A stretch of DNA of 64,000 nucleotides from Eucalyptus grandis (taxonomy: Eukaryota; Streptophyta; Magnoliopsida; Myrtales; Myrtaceae). This document shows, in pieces, positions 58,397-64,000 of this stretch (position 1 is the stretch's first letter; the number at the start of each line of letters is the position of its first letter). Under the pieces are notes generated by a model. The model saw nothing but the letters and a program-made list of their open reading frames with translations. It did not search any database and was not told the origin of the DNA. Made by a program: the position numbers and the translations under genes. The stretch spans positions 5,022,001 to 5,086,000 of the forward strand of contig NC_052620.1 of NCBI RefSeq assembly GCF_016545825.1, in the 5' to 3' direction.

Positions 58397-58723
58397 TGTT
58401 AGGGAAATCCCTTATGATGTTTTGAAGATGACAAAATAAATCAAAGGCTACTAACGTGTTTAATGGTTAAGTAATAGATCATGCAGATAATAGAACATGT
58501 AAATGATATTGTCAAAGTCTGAAGACAGCCAGAAGACTGAACGTAACATATGTCCAAAGTATATTTTGAAGATTTCCAAACTTTTGTGTCAAAGTTTGAA
58601 GACCGCCAAACTTTAGAGTCAAAGTCTGTTCTACATCAGAAGTCTGCCAACTCTGACAAATTCCAGACTGAACGTGAATAAAGAACTAGAAGACGGACTC
58701 TATGTTGGAGATGAACTTATTCA
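58397..58723 (+). repeat. Sirevirus 3' LTR, first 327 bp only
   Basis: Starts TGTTAGGGAAATCCC and follows the 5' LTR to GATGAACTTATTCA. It then passes directly into the host sequence GATTTAGGTC, which in copy A lies exactly at the empty site. About 930 bp of LTR are missing. Confidence 0.88.
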
Positions 58724-58962
58724 GGATTTAGGTCAAATCTTTCTAAGTTTGGCTAAAATCAAGACACGAAACACAACAATAGGCACAAGCTATCCTTACA
58801 TGGTTACGTAAACTAATCAAAGAGCACTTTAGGTGCATAAACTATTAATGTGTAATTCATATGTAACTTGCGGTCTTTTTATAATTATGTCTCTATCTGT
58901 ATCCAAATTGTAATAAGTCATTCATAAAAATACATGCAATACAATCTTAATTGGAGATGAGT
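58724..58962. repeat. Segmental duplication, copy B right arm
   Basis: Matches about 18304-18535 (copia LTR sequence). Interrupted by a gypsy LTR at 58963. Whether homology resumes further right is outside the window. Confidence 0.85.
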
Positions 58963-60539
58963 TGTGACATTTTGAAATTTCAGTTATGTTTTCAATTGAA
59001 TGAATTTGGCATTTCATTGACGTGCCTATAGTCCTATTCTCTGAGCTCATCACTCATGAGATAACTAGATTATCTGGAGAAGCCATTAAGGGATTTTAAC
59101 GCAGTAGACTTGAGAATTCGACCAGGAATCAACTGATCGATTGTGTTCATCTGCAAAGATCATTACGGCACAGTTAAAAATCGATTAGAGATCAAAGATA
59201 GGTCAGTCTGACCGAGATAGATGATCAAAGTGTGGGTGATTCCACCGGATTGCAAAATTCTTGTTGATTGATACTAAATCGATTTTTCTGTCGTCTTTGT
59301 ACCTGTGTTCATATTTGAAATCTTGAGATTTTCACGATAACTGAGAGTCGCCAATGCGTCGAAGATGTACATTGTGACTCGAAATAAATCGATCACGGGT
59401 CAATTGCACCAAAAATTTCTAAAAGCTACCCGATAGACTAGGTCACGCTAAAATCGCGGTAGATTGAAATTAACCGCGAATTTGAATCCGATTTTAAAAT
59501 TAAAAGTTTTGTCATGTCACGATTTATTTTTGGACCGTGGGTTCATCATCCAAAGATTTTTCTACAAACCGAGATTTTTAAAGGAAATTCAAAATATGGT
59601 CGTTTTTATCCGAAAAATTCATGTGACCTTTTTATCGCGTTTTTGGGATACAAATTGTTCTATTAGCGAGGAAAAATGTGAATTGAAGTGTAGGCATTTT
59701 AATTGGATTTATGGGGGCCTAATTGAATCAATTTAAGAAGAAATTTAAGTGGATTTGAGGGAAAATGCTTCAAAATTCATAGCCTCTTGGTCCTCAACCT
59801 TTTGGACCACTTCCTTGGCTTCCTAAGGAAGCTTGGTGGCTGCAAAAATGTGCTGAGAAAGCCAGCCCACCTGGTGGGACCTCTTGAAAGGGGCAAAGAG
59901 ATAGAATGGAAGCAAGTGACCCCCCTAGCTTCAGTTGTCCCCCTATTTCTTCCTCAGCCTTCCTCTCTCTTTTTTTACTATGTTGAGAGCCAAGGAAACC
60001 AGAGAGGATTAGCATGGGTCTACAAACTCATGAGATCCATCTTCTAGGTTGATGCAGGTCTATCTCGGATGGTACCCCCATCAATACAGATCGTGGTATC
60101 GTCACGAGTGAGATGGACCCAAAGAAGATCTCCTACTGGAATCTGAGATCCCTATGTCGATGCTGAAGGTCACTTTTGGAAAGGGTAAAGCTGACCCTCC
60201 TGGTGGTGCAATTATAAACTTGAGCTCCCCGGAGCCAGAGACCCTGGAGTCTTTGGTTGAGGGTTCAAATGCTTAGAGGACCTATAGTTCCTCTACCTTT
60301 TGTAGACCTTGTGAATAGACTAGCATTATATATTACCTAGTCTAATGTGTATATAAAGTGTGTTGTGATTTTCAAAATTGTGGCCCTACTTTTCTATCCC
60401 ATCTTTCTGTTGTCTGGGGATTTATTCATTCGCTTCCGCATGCGCATTAAAATGAAGGGGTCGGCGATGCGTCCTGGGACGTCACAATTTAATCAACCAC
60501 CGAGGGATGGACATGCGCTCGGAGGATAGAGGCATGACA
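58963..60539 (+). mobile_element. Ty3-gypsy 5' LTR (about 1.58 kb form)
   Basis: Starts TGTGACATTTTG and ends GAGGCATGACA. The first ~150 bp align with the starts of the 3-kb LTRs (a CTGAG-TC-TCACTCATGAG-like block and AAGCCATTAAGG). The last ~180 bp align with their ends (TTTCTATCCCAT, CGCTTCCGCATGCGC, AATGAAGGGGTCGGCGATG). The middle is shorter and I could not find the hairpin pair there, so it is a shortened relative or an internally deleted copy. Confidence 0.82.
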
Positions 60540-60548
60540 TCCCCGCCC

Positions 60549-60560
60549 GGGTATCAGAGT
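60549..60560 (+). promoter_or_regulatory. Degenerate primer-binding site, initiator-Met type
   Basis: GGGTATCAGAGT, ten bases after the LTR end. It differs from the standard TGGTATCAGAGC at both ends. Confidence 0.75.
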
Positions 60561-60735
60561 AGGTTGATAGTTAGAGTAATAAGGTGTGATAAATTATGGG
60601 ATAGTTAATAGGAATGACATTTATTTCATGCTGGTGCATGTGTTTGATTTTTGATTAGTAAATTGTATGTGGTGATCGCTCAGCTTCTAATTCTGTGTGG
60701 AATTGGAAGGCATATTTTTGTAGAAAACTTGTGTC

Positions 60736-60768
60736 ATGAGTGATCAGGAGCAGAGGACTCCTAGAAAG
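60736..60768 (+). pseudogene. Gypsy gag, first codons only
   Basis: ATG at 60736 opens M-S-D-Q-E-Q-R-T-P-R-K, clearly related to the gag start at 37053 (M-S-D-S-E-P-M-T-P-Q-K). After eleven codons the sequence is cut by the Sirevirus LTR. The rest of the element is not in the window on this side. Confidence 0.7.
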
Positions 60769-61682
60769 TGTGATATAGCTAGTATAAGTACCTAGAGGGG
60801 GGTGAATAGGTATATAAAGGATTTTTCTCGATAATTGCACAATACTAGACAGTTGATAGATTTGAGACAAACAATAATCAAAGTAAGGCGAGAGAAGAGA
60901 AAACCGAACACGCGGTTTATAGTGGTTCGGCTTATTTCAAGCCTACGTCCACTCTTCGCACGCGACAGCCTATTGGCTGGATTCCACTATGAACAAAGAG
61001 ATGTTACAGCGATGTTCTTCCTTGATTTCTTGGTGTAGATGATCTACCACACTCGCTCAAGGTATCACTAAGTATAAACACTCTTTGTGTATACAATTTC
61101 ACTCAAAATGTATCGACTAATAATCAAGGTGCTTTAGACTCTGGAATTTCTCTATCAATCATTCACTAAAGCAACTAGAATGTCTTCCTTTTATACTCCT
61201 TTATGCCATCATACCCGTTGGCACTTACCAAAGGAATTCCTCCAATCTACCCGTTGGACGGAATCAATCAAGAAGATCATTCGAGCTATTAAAGGAACTG
61301 ACGATAGCCCATCAATCATGTTCGCCCATACAATCGGGATCTTGGTTTCCAAGAATAGAACCTTCCAAGAATATTTCGTCGACCATCGGATCTTCAAACG
61401 ATCTTGATTTCGAATAAAAGAATCCATTATTTTTATCCAGCCAAGAGATCTTATCCATAGGATAGGACTAAATCCTCAACCAAATACTTCGGCTCTGGAT
61501 TGCCTTCGTCACTTTGGATTAGAAAGAAGCGTCAATGAGAATAGTCTTGAGTCTTGAGTCTTGAGTCTTGAGTCGGTGATTTGAAAGTCTTGAGACTCTA
61601 AACGGAAGATCGTATTTATCCAAACTAGGCTGATAGAAACGTTTTGTCGGCTTCAAAATATTACGGAAAGATTTCTCCAACA
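60769..61682 (-). mobile_element. Sirevirus 3' LTR (-)
   Basis: On the minus strand it starts TGTTGGAGAAATC (61682) immediately after a polypurine tract (AAAAAGGGGGAGAT). It ends near TAGCTATATCACA (60769; 60771 is also possible). Landmarks CCTATTCACCCCCCTCTAGG, AAGCCGAACCAC and AATCCAGCCAA agree with the other Sirevirus LTRs. A (GTCTTGA)4 microsatellite lies at 61543-61575. Confidence 0.85.
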
Positions 61683-62086
61683 ATCTCCCCCTTTTTGATG
61701 GTGACAAAACTTTCCTGTAGATTTGAACAGCTTTGACCTGCAAAACATTACTCAAGCAAAATGGCTATCTCATAAAGATTAATAAAACAACTAGACTCTG
61801 CATCCACAGAAAATCGGTTAGTCTTTCATGAGTAATACCATTCAACAACACTTGATATAAATGCAAACAGTCAAACATCAAAATCCACAGCCAAGTCAAT
61901 CAAATTCAGGTTCACACTCAAGTCATACTCAAAAACAAATATTCAAACACACAAAAGAAATTTAAAGTCAAAGTTTAAAGAGTTCAAATTGTAGTTTTCC
62001 CCCTTTTTGTCATCATTAAAAAGGTGAGAAAAGAGTCAAGTCTGCTTGGGAATGCGCACAATCTAGAAATCTCCCATCGACTATAT
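61683..62086 (-). other. Sirevirus 3' non-coding region with two polypurine tracts (-)
   Basis: Minus-strand tracts AAAAAGGGGGAG at 61685-61696 and ACAAAAAGGGGGAAAAC at about 61994-62010 are both preceded by GTCACCATC/ATGATGACA-like sequence. No gene between them. Confidence 0.75.
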
Positions 62087-64000
62087 GATGCCTTCCAGCC
62101 TCTTCAAGTCTTCCCGTAGATGAGCCACCTCTTCTCCTTTGGCATTGGCTTGAATTTGAAGAGCGAGGTCTTTCATTTGATCTGCCAGGGTAACAGAAGA
62201 TGCTTGTCCAGCATTCTTCAGGACTTGAAGTTCACAAGTTCAGAGCATAGATTTGACCCTGCATTTCCAGAAGAACATCAAGGATACGACGAAAATCTGC
62301 GGTATTGTCCGTCTGTGTGCTCACATTTGCTCTTTCAGATGGAGTGAAGGCAGACAATGGAACTTCGGTGTAATCGAGCAGATTTGGTGTTGACGTATCA
62401 TGTGTTTCCTCAGGCATTTGAGAAGTCTGAAAATCTTCTGGATTTGCTGGTGAGCGACTCACACCTTCACCGTTGACAGCATGTGGTGTAGTCCTTCCTT
62501 GCTCGCCATCCCCCTGTCTCTAGGACCTCAATTGGGGAAGAGTGATGGTCATGCTCTTCAGCGTCTTAATTCCCTTTCTTTCCGGCTTCATCTGCAGACT
62601 TTTCTTTTTTTGCTTCTCCTTCTTCTTGACTTCTTTCTCTTCATCTTCTTTCTCTTTCTCTTGTTGCTCCTCTCGCTTCTCTCGTTCTTTGCTTGTCTCT
62701 CTTCTTCTCACTTTGTTCTTTTTCTTCGCTTCTTTTCCTTTCTTCTGTCATTCTATTGATTCAGGTACAGAACGTCTGGTCCTTTTCAATGCAGAGATAG
62801 TGAGATCTTCCTCCTCATCTTCATCCTCCAAGATAAGAGTTCTTTTCTTTTTGGATGGAGCACTCATGGGCTCCTTCCCTTTTCTCTTTGATGTAGAAGA
62901 TGCTGGAGTCTTCACTTTGAACTTTGCCATTACCTTATTAAGCTCTTTCAGACGCATTTTTGTCAGCATTTTCAAACCCACCACCATTTTGTCGCATGGT
63001 CGAACACAAAGAGTATGTGGAGGTTCAACGTTCAAGTGTCGAAGATCTTGGTCACAAGACTGGATAAGGCAATTGGCCCTTGTCCTTCAACATTGCTCTG
63101 TACATGTGAAAGAGAATGGTGTGAGGGAGAGAGAACTTCTTCCCTGAATTGATCGCGTACATCAATTTCGCCTCGGAGTTAGACACGTCAGTCTTGGATG
63201 TAGACTTTGGCCTGATATAGTTGATCACAATTTTGTGAAGCAAGATGTTGATGGCATGCTTTCTTGAGTAGGTAACTCTTCCTTCTGTACTCCTGTCTTT
63301 GACAAGTTCTAGTGTGGTACGAGCGATTGAAACCTTGATTGGTTTATATCGTCCTCTTTCAACTCCAATGATGTCTGCCAACATGTCCACATCTACCTCA
63401 TAGACTTGGTCTCGAACACTAAAGGATATTCTATACGCATCTAAAAAGTTAAGATTCGAATAGAAGTATGCTGTCAATTGCGCATAACCGTCTGTGGTGT
63501 CGGAGCAAAATTGCTCAAGTTGAAGCAGATTGAACTTCTCCCTTAAGCTCACATTAATGGCATCCAAGAAATCGAAATCAACACTCCTAGGGTTTATCAC
63601 CCCTCGTTTCAACAGTCTGAAGAACAGATTCTCCTGTTCCTTCGATTTAAACAAATCCATCCTTTTTCCCTTCACCTTCGCAGCAACACCCATTCTAGGT
63701 TGAAATTCTTGAACATTTTATCATCATCGTTCCCGTCGGTCGGATTCGAGTCCCCGATGCACGAGGGTCACTTGGAATGTTCGCAAGTGCTTCCTCGGCC
63801 TTTCCTTTGGGAGCAATTCCCAAATCCTCCATTCGTCGCAAAAATATATACTCATTCCCATAATTCTTATCTTTAAGGAAATCATCTATATAGTTCAGCG
63901 GAGTCCCAATGCTCTTCAACGCACGATAGAGCTTGTAAATAAAAGAAGGTTTTTGGACTCTTACAAGGTCTGCGTCCTCGATTATTTCTTCCTCCAGTTG
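62087..64000 (-). pseudogene. Sirevirus env-like/putative plant transposon protein ORF (-), broken and partial
   Basis: The reading runs off the right edge and is split by frameshifts: 64000-63695, 63693-63052 and 63035-62748. It continues with two stops to 62232 and, in a further frame, to a stop at 62087. The 213-residue middle part looks like the 'putative plant transposon protein' domain (PF20167-type) by its FSVRDQVYEVDVDMLADIIG and AKLMYAINSGKKFSLPHTI segments; this is recognition by eye only. After it come a Lys-rich, NLS-like patch, an acidic run, a charged E/K repeat (about 62711-62590) and a C-terminal heptad-like coiled coil. Its place between pol and the polypurine tract is where Sireviruses carry an env-like ORF. 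No signal peptide or transmembrane segment is visible in the window. Confidence 0.65.

Larger units (their letters stand above)
53845..58723 (+). mobile_element. Gag-only Sirevirus (Ty1-copia) inserted in copy B
   Basis: 5' LTR, PBS, gag, a long non-coding region with repeated polypurine tracts, and a truncated 3' LTR occur in order. There is no protease, integrase or reverse transcriptase. Copy A shows the empty site (18300-18310). Over the ~327 bp shared by both LTRs I count about 19 differences, so the insertion is not very recent. The element depends on others for mobility, or has lost pol by internal deletion. Confidence 0.88.

Noticed and set aside
62481..63147. Long plus-strand frames rich in Ser, Leu and Phe (including a 201-codon frame)
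   Set aside because: Mirror image of the Lys/Glu-rich minus-strand accessory protein (CTT/TTC runs). The element and its neighbours all read on the minus strand.

Overview
This window is plant nuclear DNA, from a eudicot as far as I can tell. Intron-split genes, plant LTR retrotransposons primed by initiator-Met tRNA, and AT-rich TE-dense spacers all point that way. Nothing in it fixes the species. I see no bacterial genes, tRNA, rRNA or CRISPR array.

The organising fact is a direct segmental duplication with an offset of about 41.6 kb. Copy A occupies roughly 1-18535 and copy B roughly 41618-58962. Colinear stretches differ by only a few bases per hundred by eye. The one protein-coding gene family is a FAD-dependent (class A, PF01494-type) monooxygenase. 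It has one five-exon gene per copy: A at 15170-18118 and B at 50703-53659. B reads as an open 418-residue protein. A has a one-base deletion in exon 2, which might be bypassed by an alternative donor. Each copy also carries an older degraded monooxygenase (8937-9425; 46601-47092) and a stranded promoter/5'-UTR relic (9905-10000; 47569-47665). The locus was therefore already a tandem monooxygenase array before the large duplication.

Layout. 1-1145: copia RNase H relic and tail, shared with B. 1146-2020: A only. 2112-5181: Ty3-gypsy solo LTR, A only. 5182-7047: LTR-like non-coding block. 7048-7587: TIR/MITE-like GC-rich element. 8937-10000: monooxygenase relics. 10975-15069: copia and Sirevirus fragments, including an internal ~2 kb duplication that also copied the monooxygenase promoter. 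15170-18118: gene A. 18119-20084: copia LTR and gag relic. 20085-20975: possible LTR. 20992-26076: dead Ty1-copia element (-). 26077-27150: gypsy LTR piece. 27151-30270: Sirevirus gag-protease and LTR (-). 30275-41960: copia element (+) broken by a large Ty3-gypsy element (-; LTRs 30559-33895 and 37248-39660). 41618-53844: copy B. 53845-58723: gag-only Sirevirus inserted in B. 58963-60768: gypsy 5' LTR, PBS and gag start. 60769-64000: Sirevirus 3' LTR and an env-like accessory ORF (-), running off the edge.

The most interesting unexplained signal is in the long gypsy LTRs. They appear to carry their own intron. The full-length copies share a GGTGAGT donor lying in a hairpin. A YAG acceptor sits about 1.5 kb downstream. 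Just before it is a small hairpin whose stem changes between copies but usually keeps its pairing. The repeat block shared by A and B has a similar hairpin with a third stem sequence.
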